45,992 nucleotides of DNA from positions 1 through 45,992 of the forward strand of contig JAODAX010000026.1 in NCBI GenBank assembly GCA_025463675.1, given 5' to 3'. The notes under the pieces were generated by a model. The model was not told the DNA's origin and did no database searches. It saw only the letters and a list, made by a program, of their open reading frames with translations. Origin of the DNA: Naasia sp. (lineage in GTDB: Bacteria > Actinomycetota > Actinomycetes > Actinomycetales > Microbacteriaceae). Positions 1-7,285 of this stretch are shown here, one piece after another (within the stretch, counting starts at the first letter, position 1; every line of letters begins with the position of its first letter). The translations under genes and the position numbers were made by a program.

Positions 1-186
1 AACGCCGGAACCTCATCGACCGACTCATCAAGCGTAGGACGGGCCCACGACATAGGCGAGAGACCCTCGGCTCACTGTGAGGTGAGCTCTTCCTAGGCAA
101 CGCGATGGCGACCCGGGTATTCCGAGTTGACACAGGAAGGGCTTCGACACGGGCGCTGCGCGCCCTGCTCAGCCAGCGGACGGAGA

Positions 187-1176
187 CTACGCGCGGGCGG
201 TGGCCTGCGCGTTGACCTCGTAGGAGGTGTTTGTCGACTCGAAGAAGTTGACCAGCTGCAGGGTGTCGTTGGCTGTCGCCATCCACTTGGCGGGATTCGA
301 CACGTTGTACTCGGGGTCGAAGCCGAGCTCCTCGAGGCGGCGGTCGGCCAGGTATTTCACGTACTGGTTGATGTAGTTCGCGTTCAGGCCGAGGATGCCG
401 CCGGGCAGCAGGTCGTGGTTGTACTGCTCCTCCATGGCGACCGCGTCGGTGATCATCTTCTTGATCTCGGCGGCGAACTCCTCCGTCTGCAGATCGGGGT
501 TCTCCTCGAGAACAGTGAGGATGAGATTGATCCCGAACTTGAGGTGCAGGCTCTCGTCGCGCACGATCCAGTCGACGAGGGAGCCGAAGTTGCGCAGCAG
601 ATTCCGCTGGCGGAACGACAGCGCCACCATGAAACCCGAGTAGAACCAGATGCCCTCGAGGATGATGTTGTAGGCGACCAGGTTGCGGACGAAGTCCTTC
701 TTGCCCGCCGTGGTGGTGATGTCGAGCTGCTGCTCGGTCATCCGGCGGATGAAGGAGACCTCGAACTCCTCCTTGCGCGCCATCGAGGGCACGTCGACGT
801 GCGAGTTGTAGGCCTCGTCGCGGTCGATCGGGAACGTCTCGAGGACGTACTCGAAGGACATGCAGTGGTTGGCCTCCTCCCACATCTGCTTCGCGAGGTA
901 GAGGTGCGCCTCGGGTGCGTTGATGTAGGGGTACACGCCGAAGGCGAGGGCCTTGTTGACGAGCAGCTCGCTCGGGTTGAAGTAGGACATCAGGAACGTG
1001 ATCGCGTGGCGCTCCTCGTCAGTCATCCGCTTGAAGTCGGCGATGTCCTCGCCGAGCTGGATCTCGTTCGGGAACCAGGTGTTCGCGACGGCCTGCTCGT
1101 ACAGGTCCATGGCCCACTTGTAGCGGACAGGCTTGAGCAGCAGTCCTTCTTGGATGCCGGTGCCGAGGATGCCCAT
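187..1176 (-). CDS. nrdB: Ribonucleotide reductase small subunit (R2), class Ic-like
   Basis: 329 residues. With NrdA it makes deoxyribonucleotides from ribonucleotides; R2 holds the dimetal cofactor that generates the radical passed to R1. Metal ligands are visible: Glu70, Glu101 and His104 in EEANH, Glu174, and Glu208/His211 in RDESLH. Residue 108, four after His104, is Phe where canonical class Ia R2 has the radical Tyr, and the first ligand is Glu rather than Asp. These two features are the hallmark of class Ic (Mn/Fe) subunits; Tyr110 is close by. The C-terminal Tyr319 can serve in radical transfer. An ATG at 1176 preceded by GAGAGAAG is preferred to the ATG 15 nt upstream. It lies downstream of nrdA in the same operon. 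Family certain; the cofactor class is inference. Confidence 0.95.
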   Translation of the reverse strand: MGILGTGIQEGLLLKPVRYKWAMDLYEQAVANTWFPNEIQLGEDIADFKRMTDEERHAITFLMSYFNPSELLVNKALAFGVYPYINAPEAHLYLAKQMWEEANHCMSFEYVLETFPIDRDEAYNSHVDVPSMARKEEFEVSFIRRMTEQQLDITTTAGKKDFVRNLVAYNIILEGIWFYSGFMVALSFRQRNLLRNFGSLVDWIVRDESLHLKFGINLILTVLEENPDLQTEEFAAEIKKMITDAVAMEEQYNHDLLPGGILGLNANYINQYVKYLADRRLEELGFDPEYNVSNPAKWMATANDTLQLVNFFESTNTSYEVNAQATARA

Positions 1177-1203
1177 GTCGTCTTCTCTCATCGTCTGCGG
1201 ATC

Positions 1204-1246
1204 GGGGCCGGACGAGCGGCGTTGCCACTGCGGCCCGTCCGGCCCC
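1204..1246 (-). other. Inverted repeat in the nrdA-nrdB intergenic region
   Basis: Perfect 11-bp arms (1204-1214 and 1236-1246; GGGGCCGGACG and its complement) separated by 21 nt, between the nrdA tail and the nrdB start. No T-run follows, so it is more likely an mRNA hairpin affecting processing or relative expression than a terminator. Confidence 0.5.
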
Positions 1247-1307
1247 GGAGCTTCCGTGCCTACCGGAAGCCATCGTGCTGTGCTGCGCTGTGTGCGGAAT
1301 GTGTCGG

Positions 1308-1415
1308 TTACTGGCAGGAGTCGCACATCAGCGACTCCATCGGGTCGATCGGCACGATGTAGATCGAGCCGGTGGCCGTCGAGAGGTCCGCGCCGCCGAA
1401 GTCGCGGGCGCTCAT
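1308..1415 (-). CDS. C-terminal tail of NrdA in a shifted frame
   Basis: A 35-residue reading frame whose ATG overlaps the nrdA TGA stop (ATGA). It ends in MCDSCQ. A C-terminal CxxC is the swinging arm that re-reduces the catalytic disulfide in NrdA proteins, and the in-frame NrdA product lacks such a pair. The segment is therefore the natural NrdA tail displaced by a -1 frame change, rather than an independent gene. Causes could be a one-base indel in the organism, a sequencing error, or recoding or reinitiation at ATGA. No classical slippery heptamer is present at the junction. Confidence 0.75.
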   Translation of the reverse strand: MSARDFGGADLSTATGSIYIVPIDPMESLMCDSCQ

Positions 1416-3919
1416 GCGTCGGCCTTCGGGGCCGAGCCGAAGCCGAAGCCCCGGCGGGCGGGGGCGGGTACGGCGGGCTCCGCCGCGGGCGCCGCGGACA
1501 CTGAGGACGCGGCCTCGGGCGTGACCGGGTCGGCGCCGCCGAAGCCGAAGCCCCGCTTCTGGCCGCCGCCGATGCCCTCCGACTTGTTGACGCGCACCGT
1601 GGACTGCTCCGCGGTGTGCCGCGGCTTCATGTGCAGGTAGTAGGTCGTCTTGACGCCCCGCTCCCATGCGGCGAAGTAGATGTCCATCATGTCGCCGAGG
1701 TCGCGCGTCTCGAGGTACATGTTGCGGCTGATGGCCTGGTCGATCCACTTCTGCGCGCGGGCCGCCACCTCGAGGAACGCGTACGGGGAGAGCTGGAAGC
1801 TCGTCTTGTACGTCTCCTTGAGCCGGTCGGGGATCTCGGCGATGTTCTGGATGTCCCCCTGGCTGCGCAGAATGGCCTCCCGAACGCGCTCCCACAGGCC
1901 GAGCTCCTGCAGGTCGGTCACCAGGTTGCGGTTGACCTCGAGGAACTTGCCGGACGAGGTGGCGCGGCTGAAGATCTGCGAGAACTGCGGGTCCAGGCCG
2001 GGCGTGGTGCCGGCCACGAGGCCGATCGACGCGGTCGGCGCGATCGCCATGAGCGTCGCGTTGCGGATGCCGCCCTTGACCTTCTCGCGGAGCGCATCCC
2101 AGTCGAGGCGCGTGGTGCGGTTCACCTTGACCGGCACTCCGCGGTCGGCCTCGGTGAGGGCGATCGAGTCGAGCGGCACCATGCCCTGCGACCAGCGCGA
2201 GCCGGCGAAGTTGGCGTAGGCGCCGCGGCTCTGGGCGAGGTCGGCGGACTCGTCGATCGCCGCGTAGGAGACGTGCTCCATGATCTCGTCGATCAGGTCG
2301 TAGGCCTCCTCGCTCTCGTAGGAGAAGCCGAGGCGCTCGACGACATCGGTGAAGCCCATCACGCCGAGGCCGATGGCGCGGTTCTCCTGGTTGGAGAAGT
2401 CCGCCTCGTCGACGCTCGAGAGGGTGATGTCGATCAGGTTGTCGAGCTGACGCACGGCGAGGCGCGCGCTCTGCTCCATCTGCACCCAGTCGAAGGCGAG
2501 CTTGCCGTCGATCTCGGTGAGGTGGCGGGACAGGTTGATCGAGGCGAGGTTGCAGACGGAGACGTTGTCGCGGTCCTGCGGTAGGCAGATCTCGGTGCAG
2601 AGGTTGGAGAGGTGGATCGTGCCCGTGTTGTTGTTCAGCGCACGGTTGTTGATCGTGTCCTTCCAGGTCAGCCACGGGTGACTGGTGGTCTGCAGGGAGA
2701 TGAGGATCGCCTTGAACTGCTCGCGCGCCTTGATGCGCTTGAACATGCGCAGGTCGCCGCGGTCGGCCATCGCCACGTACTCGGCGTAGCGGGCGGAGAA
2801 CTCCTTGCCGTACAGCTCGTTGAGGTCGGCGACCTCGAGCGGGTCGAAGAGGTACCAGTCGTCGTCGTTCTGGACCCGCTTCATGAACTCATCCGAGATC
2901 CACACCGCGGTGTTGGCCGTGCGGGTGCGGCGGTACGGGTCGCCCGAGTTCTTGCGGTGGTCGAGGAATTCCGGTAAGTCGAGGTGCCAGTTCTCCATGT
3001 AGAAGCAGAGCGCCCCGAACTTCTTGCCGCCGCGGCTGACGGCCCGCAATATCGAGTCGATCGTGTGCATGAAGGGGATCGGGCCGGTCGAGGTCGTGTT
3101 GTTCGACCGGATCGGCGAACCCTGGGCCCGCAGCTTGCTGACCGAGAGGCCGATGCCGCCGGTGCCCTTGGTGAGCCACATGACGTCGCGCGTGGTCTTG
3201 GCGATGTGCTCGATGTCGTCCTGCATCTCCATGACGAAGCAGTTCGACAGCTGCGGGTACTTGGTGCCCGCGTTCACCAGCGTGGAGCCGGCGGCCAGGT
3301 AGTCAAGGCGGCTCATCTTCTCGTAGAACGAGAGGGCCGCCGAGGTGGGGTCCGCCTCGTTGAGGGACAGGCCCATCGCGATGCGCATCCAGAAGTACTG
3401 CGGCACCTCGAGCGGGTCGTTGTTTCGAGCCTTGATGCCGTAGCGGTTGTTCAGCGTGACGACGCCGATGTACTTCAGCAGCTCGTCGTGCGCGGGGTCG
3501 ATCGCGGCACCGAGCCGGTCGAGGTCGAAGAGGATGCCGAGCCGGTCGTCGAGGAGATCCTCGGCGACGCCCCGCTCGACGTAGGGGCGGAAGCGCGCGC
3601 TGTGCAGCCACTTCAGCTCGTCCGCGGTGGCGTAGTCGCCCAGCACACGCTTGTAGATGGTCTTCAGCAGGAGCCGAGCGGCGACCGTGTCGAACGCCGG
3701 GTCGTCCTTGACGTTCTGGAGCGCGACCTGGATGACCGCCTCGTCGAGCTGCTGGGTGGTGATCCCGTCGAAGAGCGTGAGCTCGAGTTCCGACGCGATC
3801 TGCGTGACCCAGGTGATGTTCTCATCGAGGCCTGCGCTGGCGTGTTCGATCGCCAGGTTGATCTTGTTCGCGTCGTAGGGCTCTCGATCCCCATTGCGCT
3901 TCACGACGGTTATTGACAC
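1412..3919 (-). CDS. nrdA: Ribonucleotide reductase large subunit (R1)
   Basis: 835 residues as read in frame. Reduces ribonucleoside diphosphates in the cytoplasm. The N-terminal ~90 residues form an ATP-cone (VKRNGDREPYD onward) that senses ATP/dATP. Catalytic features: the SNCFV cysteine, the NLCTE motif (Asn, radical Cys, Glu), the VSVCNL cysteine that pairs with the first, and the KTTYY tyrosine pair that relays the radical. After about residue 780 the chain becomes a Gly/Ala/Pro linker with two RGFGFG copies, then stops at TGA; the expected terminal CxxC is in the -1 frame immediately after. The GTG at 3919 is chosen because GGGAGG lies 4 nt upstream. First gene of nrdAB, under the NrdR/DnaA-box region at 4144-4236. 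Confidence 0.96.
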   Translation of the reverse strand: MSITVVKRNGDREPYDANKINLAIEHASAGLDENITWVTQIASELELTLFDGITTQQLDEAVIQVALQNVKDDPAFDTVAARLLLKTIYKRVLGDYATADELKWLHSARFRPYVERGVAEDLLDDRLGILFDLDRLGAAIDPAHDELLKYIGVVTLNNRYGIKARNNDPLEVPQYFWMRIAMGLSLNEADPTSAALSFYEKMSRLDYLAAGSTLVNAGTKYPQLSNCFVMEMQDDIEHIAKTTRDVMWLTKGTGGIGLSVSKLRAQGSPIRSNNTTSTGPIPFMHTIDSILRAVSRGGKKFGALCFYMENWHLDLPEFLDHRKNSGDPYRRTRTANTAVWISDEFMKRVQNDDDWYLFDPLEVADLNELYGKEFSARYAEYVAMADRGDLRMFKRIKAREQFKAILISLQTTSHPWLTWKDTINNRALNNNTGTIHLSNLCTEICLPQDRDNVSVCNLASINLSRHLTEIDGKLAFDWVQMEQSARLAVRQLDNLIDITLSSVDEADFSNQENRAIGLGVMGFTDVVERLGFSYESEEAYDLIDEIMEHVSYAAIDESADLAQSRGAYANFAGSRWSQGMVPLDSIALTEADRGVPVKVNRTTRLDWDALREKVKGGIRNATLMAIAPTASIGLVAGTTPGLDPQFSQIFSRATSSGKFLEVNRNLVTDLQELGLWERVREAILRSQGDIQNIAEIPDRLKETYKTSFQLSPYAFLEVAARAQKWIDQAISRNMYLETRDLGDMMDIYFAAWERGVKTTYYLHMKPRHTAEQSTVRVNKSEGIGGGQKRGFGFGGADPVTPEAASSVSAAPAAEPAVPAPARRGFGFGSAPKADA

Positions 3920-4140
3920 GGTGCCTCCCACAGTCCGGTCGAGCTATCGACCTTGAACGGCTCCCCCACGAAGCCGCGTCCCCCACCGGCTCGCACCCTG
4001 TGGTGGAACCGCGGTACGGGCTCGTCTCCGGACCCCGGGCCACCCGAAGGCCGGGGTCCGGAGAACGATTCCGTACAGGTCGGTTCCGCAGCATCCGCGA
4101 GCCACCCGAAGACCGAGGTTGCGTGCGGCGATCCGACCGA
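3920..4140 (-). promoter_or_regulatory. Structured nrdA 5' leader
   Basis: About 220 nt separate the inferred transcription start (near 4141) from the nrdA start codon. The leader contains a perfect 12-bp stem (4026-4037 with 4052-4063), and the motif CTTCGGGTGGC occurs twice. I looked for the conserved cobalamin riboswitch elements known upstream of some actinobacterial nrdAB operons and did not find them. No other riboswitch class is recognised. Confidence 0.45.
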
Positions 4141-4143
4141 GAA

Positions 4144-4191
4144 TCACTATATATGGGGCCTCCGACAACCGGACAACCCTAAATGTGGCGG
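4144..4191. promoter_or_regulatory. Pair of NrdR boxes
   Basis: Two 16-bp near-palindromes match the NrdR-box consensus ACACTATATATAGTGT: 4144-4159 with core CTATATATGG, and 4176-4191 with core CTAAATGTGG. The 16-bp gap puts the box centres 32 bp apart, about three helical turns, the spacing known for NrdR operators. Box 1 covers the nrdA -10 and box 2 touches the -35, as expected for repression by nucleotide-loaded NrdR. The second box is the weaker match. Confidence 0.88.
4148..4176 (-). promoter_or_regulatory. nrdAB promoter (-35 and -10)
   Basis: On the minus strand TTGTCC (4171-4176) and TATATA (4148-4153) are separated by exactly 17 bp, a good SigA-type promoter directed into nrdA. Predicted start of transcription is near 4141. 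Confidence 0.75.
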
Positions 4192-4207
4192 CGTGTCGTG
4201 CACACGA

Positions 4208-4236
4208 TGTGCATAACCACGCCCTACTTATCCACA
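4208..4236. promoter_or_regulatory. Two perfect DnaA boxes upstream of nrdAB
   Basis: TTATCCACA at 4228-4236 (plus) and TTATGCACA on the minus strand at 4208-4216 both match the 9-bp DnaA box TTATNCACA exactly. They face each other 11 bp apart, about 67-95 bp upstream of the inferred nrdA start. The left box also forms a TGCACA/TGTGCA dyad (4199-4213). DnaA boxes control nrdAB in E. coli; a similar role here is inference. Confidence 0.7.
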
Positions 4237-4283
4237 TCCTCGGCGATGCCCCCGACATCCCGCGGGCCTAGGATCTTCTTCCT

Positions 4284-5492
4284 GTGAGTAGTTACGCCGA
4301 CCTGCTGCGCACGCCCGGTGTCGCACGCATCATGTCGGCACAATTGGTGGCACGATTCCCGAGCGGAATGCTCTCGCTGGGGCTCCTGCTGCACGTCGAG
4401 CGCACCACCGGCTCCTACGCCGCGGCCGGTCTCGTCCTCGCGGCGCTGAGCGTCGGCCAGGCGGTGTCCGGTCCGCTGCTCAGCCGGCTCATGGGCGTGC
4501 TGGGGATGCGCCGGGTGATCGCGTTCGCGATCGTGGCCTGCACCGTCGCGATCCTCGAACTGGCGCTGGTGCCCCAGCCGGTCGGCGTCTCCATGCTCGT
4601 GGCCCTGCTGGCCGGCCTCAGCTACCCGCCCATCCAGCCGGCGGTGCGCACCATCTACCCGAAGATGGTCAACTCCCGGCAGCTCACCCCGCTGTTCTCG
4701 CTCGACGCCTCGGCGCAGGAGCTCATCTGGGTCGGCGGTCCGGTCATCGTCACCTTCGTGGCGACGCAGGTCGGCACGATCGAAGGCATCCTGCTGTCGG
4801 TCGCGCTCCTGGTCGGCGGCGGCATCTGGTTCGTCGCCTCGCCGGAGCTCGGCCGCGTCCGCATCCCCCGCAGCAAGCGCCGGTTCGGCAAGGTGCTCGG
4901 CCGCCCCACCGTGCTGCTCGCGACCGTGGTGGGCTTCCTGCTGATCGGGTCCTGCGCAGCGATCGAGACCGGTGTGGTCGCGGTGTTCGGCCATGACGGC
5001 CCGGAGGCCGGCATCGTGCTCGCGATCTGGTCCATCGGCTCGCTCGCCGGCGGCCTCCTGTTCGGGCACGTGCCGATCAGCCCGTGGGCGCTCGCCCGCC
5101 GCACACTCCTGGTCACGTTCGGGCTGGCGCTCGCGGTCTTCTTCCTCGACTTCTGGTGGCTGGCAGTCACCCTGGTCATCTCGGGGCTCGGGCTGGCGCC
5201 CGCGCTGGCCGTGATCTTCGCGATCACCAGCGCAAGCGTGAAATTCAGCGACACCGCGGAGGCTTACGGCTGGGTGGGCACCGGCCAGCTGATCGGCGCG
5301 GCGCTGGGCTCGGCCGCCGCCGGCTTCCTCATCGACGAGGTCGGGCCGCCGGGCGCCTTCTGGGCAGCCATCGTGCTGGCGGTGGCGGCGACGCTCGCGG
5401 CGGTGATCGGCCGCCCGTGGGCCCCCGATCTCCGTCATCGCGATGCCAGTCCGATGCCGGACACCGGCGCCGTTCCCGTCACCCCCAGCTGA
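4284..5492 (+). CDS. MFS transporter
   Basis: 402-residue major facilitator membrane protein with about 12 hydrophobic segments spread over the whole length and a basic central loop near residues 195-205 (RVRIPRSKRRFGK). The ligand cannot be inferred; the general form is that of single-component drug or metabolite exporters. The GTG start lies 9 nt after TAGGAT (4269-4274), suggesting a near-leaderless mRNA. Divergent from nrdAB, with which it shares the 350-bp control region, so the DnaA boxes or the dyad at 4199-4213 might also affect it. Confidence 0.88.
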   Translation: MSSYADLLRTPGVARIMSAQLVARFPSGMLSLGLLLHVERTTGSYAAAGLVLAALSVGQAVSGPLLSRLMGVLGMRRVIAFAIVACTVAILELALVPQPVGVSMLVALLAGLSYPPIQPAVRTIYPKMVNSRQLTPLFSLDASAQELIWVGGPVIVTFVATQVGTIEGILLSVALLVGGGIWFVASPELGRVRIPRSKRRFGKVLGRPTVLLATVVGFLLIGSCAAIETGVVAVFGHDGPEAGIVLAIWSIGSLAGGLLFGHVPISPWALARRTLLVTFGLALAVFFLDFWWLAVTLVISGLGLAPALAVIFAITSASVKFSDTAEAYGWVGTGQLIGAALGSAAAGFLIDEVGPPGAFWAAIVLAVAATLAAVIGRPWAPDLRHRDASPMPDTGAVPVTPS

Positions 5493-5515
5493 TCGCCGCA
5501 CGGCGGGTGGTGGTC

Positions 5516-5613
5516 CACGGATCCGGAGCCGCTGGGCGACACGCCGCCACCGCGCCTCCGGCAGCGGCGTGTCCGGCGGACCTCCGGATTGGTGCACCTC
5601 CTCCGGATCCGTG
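5516..5613. repeat. Nested inverted repeats between MFS and AKR genes
   Basis: Perfect 13-bp arms at 5516-5528 and 5601-5613 (CACGGATCCGGAG and complement) enclose a second perfect 10-bp inverted repeat (5538-5547 with 5564-5573). CTCCGGATnnGTGCACnTC also occurs twice in tandem (about 5582 and 5601). The inner stem could terminate the MFS transcript; the outer dyad resembles an operator for the gene starting at 5657. Confidence 0.5.
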
Positions 5614-5656
5614 CACGTCGACGGGTGCGGTGTGCTGCGGTCCGGATAATGGGAGC

Positions 5657-6481
5657 GTGTCCGAGCTTCCCCCGTCCCTTCCGTTGAACGACGGCCGCAG
5701 CATCTCGCAGCTGGGGCTCGGCGTGTACAAGGTCGCCGACGCCGAGGTCGGGGCGGTGATCGCGAGCGCACTCGAGGCCGGCTACCGGCACATCGACACC
5801 GCCGCCCTCTACGACAACGAGGACGGCGTCGGCCGTGCCGTGCGGGAGGCCGCCGTGCCGCGGGAGGAGCTTTTCATCACCACCAAGCTGTGGAACGACG
5901 ACCACGGTTACGACCGCGCGCTGCGTGCGTTCGACGAGAGCATGGCGCGGCTCGGGCTCGACTACGTCGACCTGTACCTCATCCACTGGCCGGTGCCGAG
6001 CCGGGACCTGTACGTGGAGACCTGGCGGGCGCTGGAGCGGATCCGCGAGGAGGGCCGCGCGCGCAGCATCGGGGTGTCGAACTTCGCCCGGCGTCACGTC
6101 GAGCGCCTGCTCACCGAGACCGGGACCACTCCGGCCGTCAACCAGGTGGAGCTGCACCCGTGGCTGGCGCAGGACGGGCTGCGCGAGTTCGACGCCGCGC
6201 ACGGCATCGTCACCGAGGCGTGGTCGCCGCTCGCCCGCGGCCGGGTGCTCGGCAACGAGACGCTCGAGCGGATCGCCGCGAAGCACCGCAGGTCACCCGC
6301 GCAGGTGGTGCTCCGCTGGCACCTGGACCTCGGCAACGTCGTCATCCCGAAGTCGGTCACCCCGGCGCGCATCCGGGAGAACGCCGACATCTTCGACTTC
6401 GACCTCGACCACGACGACCTGGCGGCGATCGCCGCGCTCGACAGCGGCCGGCGCACCGGACGCGACCCCGAGGAGGACTGA
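5657..6481 (+). CDS. Aldo/keto reductase (AKR5-like)
   Basis: 274 residues. Cytoplasmic NADPH-dependent carbonyl reductase of the AKR superfamily, resembling bacterial 2,5-diketo-gluconate reductases. Visible: GYRHIDTAALYDNE with the catalytic Asp and Tyr, the KLWNDDHG lysine, LYLIHWP with the catalytic His, the IGVSNF strand and the cofactor motif IPKSVTPARI. GTG start at 5657, 6 nt after GATAAT, indicates a leaderless transcript; GGGAG is too close to act as a ribosome site. The TGA overlaps the ATG of the next gene, so the two form an operon. The physiological substrate is unknown. Confidence 0.92.
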   Translation: MSELPPSLPLNDGRSISQLGLGVYKVADAEVGAVIASALEAGYRHIDTAALYDNEDGVGRAVREAAVPREELFITTKLWNDDHGYDRALRAFDESMARLGLDYVDLYLIHWPVPSRDLYVETWRALERIREEGRARSIGVSNFARRHVERLLTETGTTPAVNQVELHPWLAQDGLREFDAAHGIVTEAWSPLARGRVLGNETLERIAAKHRRSPAQVVLRWHLDLGNVVIPKSVTPARIRENADIFDFDLDHDDLAAIAALDSGRRTGRDPEED

Positions 6482-7230
6482 TGGCAGAACTGCCCCGCTA
6501 CGACTCCGGCCCCGCCGAGGGGCCGCGCGCGCTGCTGGTGCACGGGCTCGGGAGCGACGCCCGCGGCTGGTGGCGCGTCGGCGAGCACCTGGCGCAGCTC
6601 GGCTGGCACACGACCGCCGTCGACCTGCGCGGGCACGGTGCGGCGCCGCGCACCGACGGCTACACGGTCCCCGAGTACGCGAGCGACCTGCTGGGCGTCT
6701 GGCCGGGCGCCCCCGGGCAACCGTGGGATGCCGTGATCGCGCACTCCCTCGGCGCCTCGGCCTCGATCGCCGCGGCCGTCGCGGAGCCGACCTGGACACG
6801 GCGGCTCGTGCTGATCGACCCGGTGCTTCGGATCGACGGCCGCGGCCTCGCCGACATCCGGGACTGGATTACCGCCGAGAAGCGATCGGCGACCGCCGCG
6901 TCACTGGCCGCCGGCAACCCGCGGTGGGATCCGCGCGATGTGGAGGCCAAGCTCGCGGCGCTCGCCGCGATGGAGGAGGAGACGATCGCCGCGAGCGTCG
7001 CGTCGCCCGTGCACTGGCAGCTGATCGACGAGGCGCGGGGCCTCACGATGCCCACCCTCCTCGTCGCTGCGGATCCCGACTCCGGAGCGTCGACCCGCCC
7101 CGCCGACCTCGACGAGGTGCGGGAGGGCAATCGCCTCGTCACCACGGCGACGGTGGAGGGCGCGGGCCACAACATCCACCGGGACGACCCGGCGGCCCTC
7201 TTCGCCTACCTCGACCCCTTCCTCCGCTGA
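6481..7230 (+). CDS. Alpha/beta-fold hydrolase
   Basis: 249 residues. Alpha/beta hydrolase with the oxyanion motif LLVHGLGSDARGW, DLRGHG, nucleophile elbow AHSLGAS, acid region LLVAADPDSG and catalytic His in GAGHNIHRDD. Ester, lactone or similar bonds are possible substrates; nothing narrows it. ATG overlaps the upstream stop by 1 nt and GAGGAGG precedes it, so it is co-expressed with the reductase at 5657. Confidence 0.9.
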   Translation: MAELPRYDSGPAEGPRALLVHGLGSDARGWWRVGEHLAQLGWHTTAVDLRGHGAAPRTDGYTVPEYASDLLGVWPGAPGQPWDAVIAHSLGASASIAAAVAEPTWTRRLVLIDPVLRIDGRGLADIRDWITAEKRSATAASLAAGNPRWDPRDVEAKLAALAAMEEETIAASVASPVHWQLIDEARGLTMPTLLVAADPDSGASTRPADLDEVREGNRLVTTATVEGAGHNIHRDDPAALFAYLDPFLR

Positions 7231-7234
7231 CAGT

Positions 7235-7279
7235 ACGTTCCGGCGGGAACTGTACGAAACGCATTCCGCGCCGGAACGT
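7235..7279. terminator. Inverted repeat between convergent genes
   Basis: Perfect 11-bp arms ACGTTCCGGCG (7235-7245) and complement (7269-7279) with a 23-nt loop, immediately after the hydrolase stop and before the convergent reductase stop. Position suits a bidirectional terminator, but no T-run is present. Confidence 0.5.
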
Positions 7280-7285
7280 GCGCGG

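Noticed and set aside
71-88. Terminator GCTCAC/GTGAGC near the left edge
   Set aside because: Stem of only 6 bp with a weak T-run, and no gene can be supported in 1-186.
1616-2584. Long plus-strand frame opposite nrdA
   Set aside because: Composition (Leu/Val/Asp/Arg-rich, no domains) is that of the complement of a GC-rich gene; nrdA is certain on the other strand. The same applies to the other long antisense frames, for example 11731-15129 on the minus strand.
3920-4140. Cobalamin riboswitch before nrdA
   Set aside because: The leader is long and structured, but the conserved B12-box and GCCACTG-type core are not present.
4208-4236. Replication origin because of the DnaA boxes
   Set aside because: Only two boxes, no AT-rich unwinding region and no dnaA or dnaN nearby; they fit promoter control of nrdAB better.
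4224-5771. Minus-strand 515-residue frame over the MFS gene
   Set aside because: Arg/Asp/Glu-rich shadow of a membrane-protein gene; no start signal or motif.
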